64,000 bases of DNA, taken from the NCBI RefSeq assembly GCF_014698505.1, contig NZ_JACJTD010000023.1, positions 1 through 64,000 on the forward strand, in the 5' to 3' direction. Shown here in pieces: positions 18,272 through 27,823 of the stretch; position 1 is the first letter of the stretch, and each line of letters opens with the position of its first letter. Below the pieces are notes generated by a model, which ran no database searches, was not told where the DNA came from, and was given only the letters and a program-made list of their open reading frames with translations. The translations under genes and the position numbers were made by a program. This DNA is from Nostoc foliaceum FACHB-393. GTDB lineage: Bacteria; Cyanobacteriota; Cyanobacteriia; Cyanobacteriales; Nostocaceae.

Positions 18272-18865
18272 CTACCTCAAAAACAATTCCCTTATTCCTG
18301 CACTACCAATTTCCACCGCTAGGGCCGCCAACAGAAAACCCAAAAGCTGAGTCACAATCACTCCACCTTCAGCACCAATCCACTGGTCAATTAGATTTGC
18401 CAAACGCAAAATTAACCAAGTGATAAACATCGCCCCTAATATACCCACCACGACAGCAATATGCGGACTCTGTGATTTCGACATCAGTAACATTACCGTC
18501 GTCAAAGTTCCTGGCCCCGCTAGCAGTGGTAAAGCTAGTGGAGTAATTGCAACGTCGCGTCCTTCCTCAATAATTGGCTGATCTAATTTTCCTTGCAGCA
18601 TTTGCAAAGCAATTAACAGCAACAATAGTCCTCCTGCTACTCGCAAAGAGCCGATACTGATTTCCAAATAATTTAAAATTACTTGCCCTGCAAAGGCAAA
18701 TAGCAAAAGAACTGCGATCGCAACGATAATTGCTTTATCTATGACTTTGTTTCTTTGGTCTGGCATCATGCCCTTAGTCAAAACTAAAACAATCGGTATA
18801 TTGCCCACAGCATCCGCCAAGACAAACACAGCGATAAATGTTTGAATAAGAATAGAAATATCCAC
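18272..18865 (-). CDS. MarC-family integral membrane protein
   Basis: 197 residues with six hydrophobic helices, the MarC/YchE layout: ILIQTFIAVFVLADAVGNIP at the start, the second half repeating the motif as PLALPLLAGPGTLTTVML. The family is conserved in bacteria; the old link with multiple antibiotic resistance was withdrawn and the transported substrate is unknown. Monocistronic, converging on trxA and divergent from the amidase gene. Confidence 0.85.
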   Translation of the reverse strand: MDISILIQTFIAVFVLADAVGNIPIVLVLTKGMMPDQRNKVIDKAIIVAIAVLLLFAFAGQVILNYLEISIGSLRVAGGLLLLLIALQMLQGKLDQPIIEEGRDVAITPLALPLLAGPGTLTTVMLLMSKSQSPHIAVVVGILGAMFITWLILRLANLIDQWIGAEGGVIVTQLLGFLLAALAVEIGSAGIRELFLR

Positions 18866-19075
18866 AGCAAACAGCTTTTATCAGGGTTTGATCACAACCT
18901 AATCCTTGTCTTGCTCAGTTTGCTATAACCCAGAGGAAGATTAAGATCAGCAATAAAACAAGTCTGTTAAAGCAAAGCAACGCTGACGCATTTCTAATTA
19001 AGTTCCACAGATGTTGAAGTAGCGATATATTTTGATAATCTATCTTCCATAAATCAACTGTTCGTTGTTGAATCT

Positions 19076-19888
19076 ATGAAGTCTTATTTAGCCGCCGCTA
19101 TTCAATTGACCAGTGTGCCCGATCTACACAAAAATTTGGCACAGGCAGAAGAATTAATAGAGCTTGCCGTGCGTCAAGGTGCTGAATTGGTAGGTTTGCC
19201 AGAAAACTTTTCCTATATGGGAGAAGAAAATGACAAACTTGCGCAAGGCGATGCGATCGCTCTTGAAAGTGAAAAATTTCTCAAAAAAATGGCTCAACGC
19301 TTTCAAATTACGATCTTGGGCGGCAGCTTTCCAGTTCCGGTAGACAATACAGGCAAAGTTTATAACACCACTCTACTTATCGATCCCAGCGGTCAAGAGC
19401 TTGCCCGTTACTACAAAGTACATTTATTTGATGTTAACGTTCCCGACGGCAACACCTATCGTGAATCCAGCACGGTTGTGGCTGGTACACAACTACCCCC
19501 CGTGTATTTCTCAGAAAAACTCGGTAACTTAGGACTTTCTATTTGTTATGATGTCCGCTTCCCTGAACTGTACCGTCATCTAGCAGATAAGGGAGCTGAT
19601 ATTATCTTTATTCCCGCCGCCTTTACCGCCTTTACTGGCAAAGACCACTGGCAAGTACTACTACAAGCCAGAGCCATCGAAAATACAGCTTACGTCATTG
19701 CTCCTGCCCAAACAGGCAATAACTACGGTCGTCGTCTAACTCACGGGCACGCCGTTATTATTGACCCTTGGGGCGTAATTTTAGCCGATGCTGGCGAAAA
19801 ACCAGGAATTGCGATCGCAGAAATCAAGCCCACTCGGCTCGAACAAGTCCGCCGTCAAATGCCCTCTTTACAACATCGGGTGTTCTAG
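19076..19888 (+). CDS. carbon-nitrogen hydrolase (nitrilase superfamily; Nit1/NIT2-like amidase)
   Basis: 270 residues, one nitrilase-fold domain with the full Glu-Lys-Cys triad: E43 in GLPENFSYMG, K114 in RYYKVHLFDV, and C157 in LSICYDVRFPELYR. The motif around the cysteine and the tail (ARAIENTAYVIAPAQTGNN) fit the branch that includes deaminated-glutathione amidase and omega-amidase; exact substrate cannot be settled from sequence. ATG 19076 leads straight into the first strand. Terminator hairpin downstream at 19997, shared with the convergent fba. Confidence 0.85.
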   Translation: MKSYLAAAIQLTSVPDLHKNLAQAEELIELAVRQGAELVGLPENFSYMGEENDKLAQGDAIALESEKFLKKMAQRFQITILGGSFPVPVDNTGKVYNTTLLIDPSGQELARYYKVHLFDVNVPDGNTYRESSTVVAGTQLPPVYFSEKLGNLGLSICYDVRFPELYRHLADKGADIIFIPAAFTAFTGKDHWQVLLQARAIENTAYVIAPAQTGNNYGRRLTHGHAVIIDPWGVILADAGEKPGIAIAEIKPTRLEQVRRQMPSLQHRVF

Positions 19889-19996
19889 GCACTGGTTAAG
19901 AAGCAAGGGAGCAGGGAGCAAGGGGGAAGAGTTTTCCCTTCTTCTCCCCGTACCCTCCCCCTCTTTTCAATGTCCAGTTCTTATAAATAAAACAAA

Positions 19997-20018
19997 AAAC
20001 CGGGTAAACACCCGGTTT
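19997..20018. terminator. bidirectional terminator between amidase gene and fba
   Basis: AAACCGGGT (19997-20005) and ACCCGGTTT (20010-20018) form a 9-bp GC-rich stem with a 4-base loop. A-runs on the left and T on the right let it serve both convergent genes. Confidence 0.75.
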
Positions 20019-20089
20019 CTGACAACATTCAAATCCTCAGTTTTTTAAGAGCATAGTCCTGCTATGCCCCTATTTATTTGTTGTGAGAA

Positions 20090-21169
20090 TTAAACTTTAG
20101 CAGCTGCTTTGGTAACAACGTTGAGTTCACCTTTAGCATACTTAGCAGCAAAATCTTCCAAAGAAATTTGCTTGATCTTGCTTGCATTGCCAGCTGTGCC
20201 AAATTGCTGATAGCGTTCAGCACAAACCTTCTGCATATATGTAATGGAAGGCTTGAGGAAGTGACGGGGGTCAAACTCCTCTGGTTTTTTAGCCAAAGCT
20301 TCACGTACAGCAGCAGTAATAGCCAAACGGTTGTCGGTGTCGATATTTACTTTACGTACACCACTCTTAATACCTTTTTGGATTTCTTCTACAGGTACAC
20401 CGTAGGTTTCAGGAATTGCACCACCATACTGGTTAATTAGCGCCAGTAAATCTTCTGGTACAGAAGATGAACCATGCATTACCAAGTGGGTGTTAGGCAA
20501 ACGGCGGTGAATTTCTTCAATGCGGCTGATTGCCAAAATTTCCCCAGTCGGTTTGCGGGTAAACTTGTAAGCACCGTGGCTTGTGCCAATGGCAACAGCC
20601 AAAGCATCTACTTGGGTTGCTTCTACGAACTCAACAGCTTCATCGGGATCGGTTAGCAGTTGTGAGTGGTCGAGTGTACCTTCAAAGCCGTGACCATCTT
20701 CAGCTTCACCAGCACCAGTTTCTAGAGAACCCAAACAACCGAGTTCACCTTCAACGCTGACACCCAAAGCATGAGCGACATTTACAACTTCGCGGGTAAC
20801 ATTAACGTTGTACTCGAAGCTCGCGGGGGTCTTCGCATCAGCTTCTAAAGAACCATCCATCATCACGCTGGTGAAGTTGTTCTTGATTGCTGAGTAGCAG
20901 GTAGCAGGCGCATTACCATGATCTTGGTGCATGACAATGGGAATGTGAGGATAGGTTTCTACCGCTGCCAAAATCAGGTGGCGGAGGAAGTTTTCTCCTG
21001 CATAATTACGAGCGCCGCGTGAAGCTTGTAAAATTACGGGGCTATCTGTCTCGACGGCAGCCTTCAGGATCGCCTGAATCTGCTCCAAATTGTTAACGTT
21101 GAAAGCTGGGATGCCATAACCGTTTTCAGCTGCGTGATCCAACAGTAGCCGCAGTGGTACAAGCGCCAT
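20090..21169 (-). CDS. fba: class II fructose-1,6-bisphosphate aldolase, Calvin-cycle type
   Basis: Condenses DHAP with glyceraldehyde-3-phosphate or erythrose-4-phosphate in the Calvin cycle, and runs the reverse in glycolysis. 359 residues, normal for the CbbA/FbaA subtype. Zinc and substrate motifs: IVMHQDHGNAPA, SVMMDGSLEADAKTP, EGELGCLGSLETG, AIGTSHGAYKF, LVMHGSSS and the phosphate-binding GVRKVNIDTDNRL. Start ATG 21169 has AGGAGGACT a few bases upstream (complement of 21174-21182), a strong ribosome site. A 17-bp palindrome lies about 45 bp before the start. Monocistronic. Confidence 0.95.
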   Translation of the reverse strand: MALVPLRLLLDHAAENGYGIPAFNVNNLEQIQAILKAAVETDSPVILQASRGARNYAGENFLRHLILAAVETYPHIPIVMHQDHGNAPATCYSAIKNNFTSVMMDGSLEADAKTPASFEYNVNVTREVVNVAHALGVSVEGELGCLGSLETGAGEAEDGHGFEGTLDHSQLLTDPDEAVEFVEATQVDALAVAIGTSHGAYKFTRKPTGEILAISRIEEIHRRLPNTHLVMHGSSSVPEDLLALINQYGGAIPETYGVPVEEIQKGIKSGVRKVNIDTDNRLAITAAVREALAKKPEEFDPRHFLKPSITYMQKVCAERYQQFGTAGNASKIKQISLEDFAAKYAKGELNVVTKAAAKV

Positions 21170-21213
21170 AGATAGTCCTCCTAATGTGGTTGTCAGCTAG
21201 TCGGTCTGAGAGA

Positions 21214-21230
21214 AGCGTAATTATTACGCT
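21214..21230. promoter_or_regulatory. palindrome in the fba leader or promoter
   Basis: AGCGTAAT-T-ATTACGCT is a perfect 8-bp inverted repeat around one base, 45-60 bp before the fba start codon. It could be a dimeric regulator site or a leader stem. Confidence 0.45.
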
Positions 21231-21485
21231 AAATCTTAAGAGTTTTTTCAACTTATAGGAAATTATAACTAGTGTCGTGTGCCTATGTTGAAAAAGTTTA
21301 CGCCATAGTTACTATAAATATGTTCTATACTTGCTCTCTACTGCTGTACTATGCCCCATGCTTGCTCTGTGTTGCTGTACATTTAGTTACCCTACAGTTC
21401 GTAGCTCTGGTAGCCCACTATCCAAAATGGTCATTTGAAAGCGATCGCACTCCTGAATATTTTCCCAGATCAAGAAGCGATCGCC

Positions 21486-21971
21486 TCAGCCTAAATCTGC
21501 TAATTTCTGGACAAATGCTACGTGTTCAGGTGATTGCAAGCCTCTTTGTAAAACACTTAACACGGACTGCATATTCCCCCCTAATAACTCTGCAACCGCT
21601 AACCACAACCCTGGAAAAATTTGACTACGGAGAATTCCGTTACTATCAGTAGCCAACTCTAAATACTCACCCTGTTCCAAATATAACCAACTCAATTTCT
21701 GATTGAGTACTTGCCAGACGATATATTCTTTGACTCCATTGCAACGATAGGCTTGTTTTTTGGCATGGAGGTCGATGGCGACACTACTAGCGGCCATTTC
21801 GACAATTAACTCTGGTGCGCCTTCAATATAATCCTCCACATCCAGCCTTGCTTGACCATTGCGGAAATTTATTGTATCTGTTTTGCGATCGCCATGACCG
21901 CAATTAATCAAGAAATGCATAGGCATAGCCTTTGTGTTATTAGCTAAAAAAGCGATCGCTATGCTGCACAA
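21486..21971 (-). pseudogene. Uma2-family (DUF820) endonuclease-like gene, N-terminal part replaced or lost
   Basis: From about residue 45 the sequence is clearly Uma2/DUF820: EDYIEGAPELIVEMAASSVA, IDLHAKKQAYRCNGVKEYIVW and FPGLWLAVAELL, including the Asp-Glu-Lys restriction-like core. The family is about 200-230 residues; here the first 45 codons (MCSIAIAFLANNTK...) do not look like the domain and the usual N-terminal half of the fold is missing. The open frame therefore seems a 5'-damaged copy. Uma2 genes are present in dozens of copies in Nostoc and often decay. The flank 21240-21485 is otherwise empty. Confidence 0.65.
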
Positions 21972-22059
21972 ATCTGAAAATGTCTTTAATGCAAGAATTT
22001 GGAATTTTGAATGATTAGCTGCTATCTGTTTGTTGATTTTAATCGCAAGTTGGTGGTGT

Positions 22060-23391
22060 TCATATATCTGTCAACATAGAGAATATTTTCATAGATACAC
22101 TCAAAGCTTCTGACAGTCTTAAGGTTAGTTTTTCCACTGCCTCTGATGTGTATGGGTTGATTAAAATATCTACCTGTTGAGCTACTTGAATAGCTTTAGA
22201 TAATTCCTCTATGATTGTAGGATATGCTTGATCGGCACCTGGTTGTATAACACAAAGTGTAGTACCCCATTGTTGCCCGTTAATATCAGCACTCCAAGAG
22301 CCTATCTCCCCAGAATTATATGTCAACCATTGATAATTAACCGCTTGTAAGTCTGACAAAAGCTCTTTAAGAGTCTTTATTGAGTAGCCAATTGCCTTTG
22401 GATAACCAATACCTTCTGTTAATTTATGGTAAACGTCTTGTTTGTCTAAGCTGACTGCGAAAGATTGAGTCGCAGAAGTGATTGGTTGACTAAAGACTAC
22501 AAAACTTTTATCAGCAGGTTCAAAGGTAATAAACGATAGAGTGCCAAGACCTTGAGGTTTAACAGGCTCTATGAGCAAAGGAGTCTGTGTCAAGCCAATA
22601 TCTTGCACCTTCTGCTTAGTAGCATTCAGTAAATTATTGTTGGATATTTTCGTGGTGATACTGGATATTGATTGGAGTAAGCCAAAAGTAAACGCTGACA
22701 ATCCTAGAGTTTGTGAAGTGCTGGCTGCCGCCTTCTCATCTGCTTTGCACGCACTCATCAGCAGACCATTCACTTGCTGATCATTTTTTGCAAGTGTTAA
22801 AGATTTGAGAGTGCCAGATTCTACTAAATCTCGAAAAGATAATAGTGTTTGAATGACAGGCTGACCAAATGGCTGATAATCTACATTACTATCTAGTTCT
22901 GCTGCTAGAGACTTGCTCAATTCATTAGCTGGTGGAAACCAGCTTTTTATCTTGGCAGGTTCCTCTCCAGGCTGAGAGATAAAAAAGGCTTTATCCATTC
23001 CTCCAGAGAAACAGCTATCCAGCACTATGCTTAAAATACCTGAAGGCAATGATTGTGTTAATTGACTCAATCCATCGCCAAAAAAGAATTGTTCATCTGA
23101 TGTAACTAGACATTCTTTTAGCACACCATCTTTTAGAGTTTGATACCCATGTCCAGAATAATAAAATACTAGATGATCGTCCGGATTTGGGTCTTGAAAT
23201 AACCATTTCAAATCTGCCAATAGATGATTAAGAGTTGCGTCTGTATCCTGGAGCTTACGAATATCACTAAAACCATAACTATCTATCAAAAGATTAGAAA
23301 AATGGTTAGAATCATTAACGCAACTAGGTAAATTATTTACCGATGTTTTGTAAGTATTAATTCCAACAATAAGAGCTTTTCTCTTGGGCAT
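22060..23391 (-). CDS. caspase-family peptidase (orthocaspase) with a C-terminal shared module
   Basis: 443 residues. The first 250 are a p20-like caspase domain: KALIVGINTYKT, catalytic His H81 in FYYSGHGYQ and Cys C127 in IVLDSCFSGG, so the dyad is intact; predicted specificity Arg/Lys as for other prokaryotic metacaspases. After a linker, residues about 310-443 form a second module (AVSLDKQDVYHKL, GYSIKTLKELLSDLQ, NYQWLTYN, YPTIIEELSKAI, NPYTSEAVEKL) that recurs in the gene just upstream (23785-25206). No signal peptide or membrane helix. ATG 23391 has AGGTGA about 10 bases before it. It is the last gene of the minus-strand set sigma-TPR-473 aa-caspase and probably its effector. Confidence 0.8.
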   Translation of the reverse strand: MPKRKALIVGINTYKTSVNNLPSCVNDSNHFSNLLIDSYGFSDIRKLQDTDATLNHLLADLKWLFQDPNPDDHLVFYYSGHGYQTLKDGVLKECLVTSDEQFFFGDGLSQLTQSLPSGILSIVLDSCFSGGMDKAFFISQPGEEPAKIKSWFPPANELSKSLAAELDSNVDYQPFGQPVIQTLLSFRDLVESGTLKSLTLAKNDQQVNGLLMSACKADEKAAASTSQTLGLSAFTFGLLQSISSITTKISNNNLLNATKQKVQDIGLTQTPLLIEPVKPQGLGTLSFITFEPADKSFVVFSQPITSATQSFAVSLDKQDVYHKLTEGIGYPKAIGYSIKTLKELLSDLQAVNYQWLTYNSGEIGSWSADINGQQWGTTLCVIQPGADQAYPTIIEELSKAIQVAQQVDILINPYTSEAVEKLTLRLSEALSVSMKIFSMLTDI

Positions 23392-23784
23392 TGTGAATTT
23401 TCACCTGTTCAAATTTTAAAGAATATAGGAGTTATGCCTTGACAGCAAATACCAAATATGGGTGACTGGAAAAACATGTTTTTCATAGAGGTTTAAGCAA
23501 TGCTAAACCCCTATAGTGTGGGTAAATATACAATCAAAGAACGATGAATCAAAGCCGGAAACAACATATTTGGCTTGAGGAATGAAACCCAACATTTTCG
23601 AGCATTTGTTGAGTTTCACTTCGTACCCCTATGGGTAAGCAAGCTACAATCCAAGCATATTGTCTTATAGTAGCAACGTCAGTTGTAGGATAATTTTTTT
23701 TCAGAGGTCTATTATGTTTTTTTGGAGATATTAGAAACAACTAAAAATCACATAATGATAAGTATGACCTCTTTCTTGACTAAC
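23392..23784. other. 393-bp gap between caspase and partner gene
   Basis: Contains a piece of a common Nostocales intergenic repeat (around 23560-23640, translating as NVGFHSS on the minus strand) and AT-rich sequence. No gene. The gap suggests the caspase may have its own promoter. Confidence 0.45.
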
Positions 23785-25206
23785 CTAACTAGCTACTACC
23801 CGATTCGTAGCTTTCCACTGCTTCTCACCACTGGTTGAGTCTTTTAAGGAAAGCTCAATATCAATTGATTTAAGATTTGTCAGATCCAGCTCATACAGTT
23901 TTGATGCAGATACATCAGATTTGATCAAGTCTCCTTCTTGTAAATCAGTAGCATAGGCAAAATATAGCTTTGGAGTTAGTTTGAAATTTGCCTGATCGCC
24001 TTTAGATACTCCACGTTTGATAACGAGTGAAGTTCCATCTTTTGCTAGTCCTATATCAATCTTCTGAGAAGCATTGTTAACGCACCCTACCAATCCATCT
24101 ACGGTCTGACCAGACACTTGCTCTAACCTTTGGAAGTTTCCTTGGGTATAGAATTGCCATAATTGTCCAACTGGAGTTGATTTGATTGTACCTCGCTGCT
24201 TTGAATCGTAAACTTCTGCACTTTCTTTAACCTGAATCTGAAGACTTACAGGGTAAGTAATGGAGTCACTTCCGGCATTCCCTAACGGCACTATTTTCCA
24301 AGCTGTGGGAAATAGTGTGTCATACATTTCGTTCAGATTAGTTGGTTTTTGGAAAACCAAAATATACTGATCTCCTGCATCTTTATTGGAAAGATTGATA
24401 GTGATATCGCCATTACTAAAATCTTTGGTTGGTGAGCTTGCTCCAGAAGTTAAAGTTAAATCCTTGAGCATATAGGGAATTTTTGCTGCTGCCGCTATTG
24501 CCTCTGATACTCGTAATATCAATCCTTCCACAGCTTGTGGAGTGTACGGATTGACCAGTAAGTTAGCTCCTTCTGCCGCCTGAATGGCTTGCGATAACTT
24601 CTCAACTATTGTCGGGTATGCTATACCTAACTCGATAGTATCTAGATAACTACCCCAGGAATTTCCCTTAATTTCAGCGTTCCAAAACTGTCCATCGGCA
24701 AAATTGTACGTCAACCATTTGTAATTAACTGGTTGGAGGTCTGACAAGATTTCTTTAAGAGTATTGATGGAATAACCACTCGACTGCTGATTACTAATGC
24801 CAGCTTTTAATTGGTTAAATAATTCTTGTTTAGTCATGCTCACTGCAAAGCCTTTATTCACAAATGGGGCTTTCTCGACTACTTTAGTATCATCTTTGTC
24901 TGTGATACGGAGCAGTAAGGTAGTAGAATCATTGCCGATCACTATTTTTAGGGTGTAGGGACTTTCATGTTCCACCCATAGTCCATTTGGGAGGTATTGT
25001 GTGAAATCGTAGCTTTTTGTGACGGGGTTATAGCGACTGTCTAAAGTATCGATATCGATAGTCAACAATGTCCCGCTGATTGCGGGACTGCTTGTGTTGG
25101 GGGTCACGGTAATAACATTTCCAGCGAACTGTCCTGCTAATTTATAGGAAATATTTGCATTGCCACTCGTGGAATTGTGAAATGTTATATTGGCTAGCCT
25201 AACCAT
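23785..25206 (-). CDS. unrecognised protein sharing a module with the adjacent caspase
   Basis: 473 residues. Start: ATG 25206 has GGAGGA 8 bases upstream, so I reject the longer frame from 25242. Residues 1-115 look like beta-strand-rich domain (ANITFHNSTSGNANISYKLA, NGLWVEHESPYTLKIVIG). Residues about 115-245 match the C-terminal module of the caspase: AVSMTKQELFNQL, GYSINTLKEILSDLQ, NYKWLTYN, YPTIVEKLSQAI, NPYTPQAVEGL. The remaining 225 residues are again strand-rich. No signal peptide, membrane helix or catalytic motif is seen. The shared module suggests that the two proteins bind the same partner or each other. Function unknown; not a peptidase, as no His-Cys dyad is present. Confidence 0.7.
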   Translation of the reverse strand: MVRLANITFHNSTSGNANISYKLAGQFAGNVITVTPNTSSPAISGTLLTIDIDTLDSRYNPVTKSYDFTQYLPNGLWVEHESPYTLKIVIGNDSTTLLLRITDKDDTKVVEKAPFVNKGFAVSMTKQELFNQLKAGISNQQSSGYSINTLKEILSDLQPVNYKWLTYNFADGQFWNAEIKGNSWGSYLDTIELGIAYPTIVEKLSQAIQAAEGANLLVNPYTPQAVEGLILRVSEAIAAAAKIPYMLKDLTLTSGASSPTKDFSNGDITINLSNKDAGDQYILVFQKPTNLNEMYDTLFPTAWKIVPLGNAGSDSITYPVSLQIQVKESAEVYDSKQRGTIKSTPVGQLWQFYTQGNFQRLEQVSGQTVDGLVGCVNNASQKIDIGLAKDGTSLVIKRGVSKGDQANFKLTPKLYFAYATDLQEGDLIKSDVSASKLYELDLTNLKSIDIELSLKDSTSGEKQWKATNRVVAS

Positions 25207-25376
25207 AGTTTTATCCTCCAAAAAAATAAGGAATCGTTGCAAAATCGTAATATCGTCAATTTGCAGAGAGCTATTAGGGAGAATCCTTTTTAACTCTCTA
25301 CACTTTTAAGACGATCGCCAAAGTCAATTTCGGAATTTTTCGAGTTAGAGACTTTTTTCCTAACTAGATTCAAGCC

Positions 25377-26975
25377 TCAAGTAAGAGAACCATTTCGCAA
25401 CATGGTTTGTAACCGTTTGAGCGCCTTTTTAACCTCCCCGTGGCTAGGGTAAAGCAATTGCTGACTCAAAGCATGTTGATAAGCCTTGATAGCACCCAAC
25501 TCATCCTCCAATCCCTCTAATGCTCTCCCTTGCCAGTAATAAGCACTAGCGGGGTCGAACTCCATCAATTCTTGAGCTTGCAAACAAGCTTCTTGCCAAT
25601 ACCGCCGACTAGTCTGATCGTTTCCTAGCACTTGATAACTCTCTCCCAGCCAAACCAACCCAGGCAAAGATTGCAGATAACCCCCTTTTTCTAGAAAGAA
25701 CTGCCATCCTTGCACTAACGCCTCTAGCGCCTCTATGTGTTTAAGAGCCAATGCCAACACTCGCCCGTGACGAAACCAAGGATCGGGTAAGTGGGGCTGA
25801 AGTTGTGTCGCCTGCATAGAAACACTACACCCCCGCTCAATCTCGTTAAAATTTTCCACTAGTACCCGGCCCGCCGTTACCCAAACACTCCAATGTTCAG
25901 GAAAACGCTCAAGCATCTCTTCCAATATCGGTTTTAACTCCTCCAATTTCCCCGCAGCAGGCAAAATCTCACACAATGCCCGATAGATTTCACAATCATT
26001 TGGATAAAGATAATAAGCTTTGAGAATTGCCTCAGCTGCTGCTTGATTTTGGGCTGTGTCAAACAAGCATCGTCCATAGTAATACCAACCACTAGGATTA
26101 TTGGGGTGTTTCTCAGTAAACTCTGCCAACACTCCTACCCCTTGCGCCCAATCTCCTCGGAAAATGTGATAATATGCCAGCAATTTGTTGAATTCAGACG
26201 CATTTGGAGCCTGTTGCAGAGCAGAGCCAATAATTTTTTTAGTTTCTTTGCCGGACTCACCTAATACCAATCTCATCCGATAACGCTCATCCAACTGTCG
26301 CTGGAGTACCCGCAAATCATCAGGTGCTAACTCTATAACTCTGCTCAATTTCTGTCTAGCTGCCTGAAAGTCCCCTACCGCTATCAGTGCGTCATAGCTG
26401 TGAATCAAGGCAACAAGATCGTCTGGGTCGAGTGACAAGACCACATCAAAAGCTTGCAAAGCTGCAATACTATTCTCTCTCGCCATCTGCACCTGTCCCA
26501 AAGCCAGCCAGTGAACTACTTTATCGGGTTCTAAGGAAGTTGCGATCTCGAAAGCCTTTATTGCTGCCTCAGTGTGACTTTTACAAACTTCAATCAATCC
26601 ATTTATATGCTGCCGAGTCGCTTCATTGCGCGACAAGGGCAAGGCATTCTCATAAACCTCTATTGCTTCTGCCTCTCGTCCCATCATCTGCAAGATTTTC
26701 CCTAGCTGTAGGCGCACATCAATCAATTGAGGCTGTCGCTCGATCAGTTGGCGATATTCCTCAACCGCCTGCTGCCAATTTCCCATTTCGTATAGTAGTT
26801 GAGCCAATTCCAACCGTTTCTTCCATCCTTGGGGATACTTCTGCACGTACTTAGTTAAAGTTTTTAATTTCTGGTCTTGTCTAGTCGGCTTTTCATCTAA
26901 AACTAGGTGAACATTCATCTCCACGCCAGAGGGTTGGGAGAACTGTACCAAGAATGTGGCAAGGTTGTTAGACAT
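25377..26975 (-). CDS. tetratricopeptide repeat protein coupled to the sigma factor
   Basis: About 532 residues made almost entirely of TPR-like helical repeats (WKKRLELAQLLYEMGNWQQA, DVRLQLGKILQMMGREAEAI, VVHWLALGQVQMARENSIAA and others to the C-terminus ALKRLQTML). Scaffold or partner-binding protein, cytoplasmic. The frame opens at 27038; candidate starts are 26975 (MSNNLATFLVQF) and 26918 (MNVHLVLDE). The latter overlaps the sigma stop as ATGA, a classical coupling, but the MSNNLATFLV segment looks structured, so I choose 26975, overlapping the sigma gene by 61 bp. Coupling implies the protein works with the sigma factor, perhaps as anti-sigma or sensor; that is inference. Confidence 0.75.
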   Translation of the reverse strand: MSNNLATFLVQFSQPSGVEMNVHLVLDEKPTRQDQKLKTLTKYVQKYPQGWKKRLELAQLLYEMGNWQQAVEEYRQLIERQPQLIDVRLQLGKILQMMGREAEAIEVYENALPLSRNEATRQHINGLIEVCKSHTEAAIKAFEIATSLEPDKVVHWLALGQVQMARENSIAALQAFDVVLSLDPDDLVALIHSYDALIAVGDFQAARQKLSRVIELAPDDLRVLQRQLDERYRMRLVLGESGKETKKIIGSALQQAPNASEFNKLLAYYHIFRGDWAQGVGVLAEFTEKHPNNPSGWYYYGRCLFDTAQNQAAAEAILKAYYLYPNDCEIYRALCEILPAAGKLEELKPILEEMLERFPEHWSVWVTAGRVLVENFNEIERGCSVSMQATQLQPHLPDPWFRHGRVLALALKHIEALEALVQGWQFFLEKGGYLQSLPGLVWLGESYQVLGNDQTSRRYWQEACLQAQELMEFDPASAYYWQGRALEGLEDELGAIKAYQHALSQQLLYPSHGEVKKALKRLQTMLRNGSLT

Positions 26976-27823
26976 ATAGCAGTTAGTTTGTAATTGATTT
27001 GCTCCACAATGCTTTGGGTTGCGATCGCCGCTTCCCATTCAGATATGATTGTTTCATCGCGTTTAGACTCTTCTACCGGCGAAATCACCCATTTGCGGGG
27101 TTGTCGATAATCCAAAGAAGTGTCATCTTCGCCCGCTAGATACTTGTTCAACTGCTTTCGCAGAATGGTTCGTGCCTGTTGAACTCGTTTGTAAACGTTC
27201 TCTTCGGAGAGGACTAGTTGGTTAGCAATATCTTTGTAAGGCTTATCTTTGCAGTAGCGTAGGATAAAAGGATCGCGTAGTCTGGGAGGCAAGGCCTCTA
27301 TGGTTTGGTAGAGGTATGCCCTCATCTCACGACGGGAAATGTCTAATTCAGGTGATTCGATGCTGGAAGTGACTTCTACACCATCTGCAAATTTAATGTC
27401 TTCAATGTTTTCAATGCTTTGCTCGCTTCGCTTGCGTTTTCGATGTATATCCATGCACAGATTATGAATAAGTCGGGTCAACCAAGCTTTAGGATTGGTC
27501 ATTTTCCCGGCATAGTCTGGCCATTTCTTCCAAGCTTTCAGCATTGCTAAACTAAGAGAGTCTTCGGCATCATTGCGATCGCCACCCATCCACTGGAGGC
27601 AGCGACTGTAATGATAATCTCGATATTGCTGCCATAACAGCCAAAAGTCTGTGCGTAGGCGTAGTCCCTCGTAGACATCGCATTGAGCCGTTTGTCTCAA
27701 TTGAATTGTCTCTTCCAATACATTATGCAAAATATTTGTGGAAGCAATGCTATGGTTAATCGATGCATCAGGCATATCTAAGCCTGCATCATTAAGTTGG
27801 AGGCTGTTAGAACGATTTATCAT
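26915..27823 (-). CDS. sigma-70 family RNA polymerase sigma factor (ECF-like)
   Basis: 302 residues. Region 2 is at about 60-125 (LQWMGGDRNDAEDSLSLAML, KAWLTRLIHNLCMDIHRKRK) and region 4 at about 180-225 (LPPRLRDPFILRYCKD, IANQLVLSEENVYKRVQQAR, an HTH). Regions 1.1 and 3 are absent, so it belongs with ECF/group 4-like factors, with an unusual 75-residue C-terminal tail (CLTTLPHSWYSSPNP near its end). ATG 27823 gives an about 60-residue N-terminal extension. First gene of the minus-strand set; its own promoter should lie in the 1.1-kb gap. It may direct transcription of this block in response to its TPR partner. Confidence 0.85.
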   Translation of the reverse strand: MINRSNSLQLNDAGLDMPDASINHSIASTNILHNVLEETIQLRQTAQCDVYEGLRLRTDFWLLWQQYRDYHYSRCLQWMGGDRNDAEDSLSLAMLKAWKKWPDYAGKMTNPKAWLTRLIHNLCMDIHRKRKRSEQSIENIEDIKFADGVEVTSSIESPELDISRREMRAYLYQTIEALPPRLRDPFILRYCKDKPYKDIANQLVLSEENVYKRVQQARTILRKQLNKYLAGEDDTSLDYRQPRKWVISPVEESKRDETIISEWEAAIATQSIVEQINYKLTAICLTTLPHSWYSSPNPLAWR

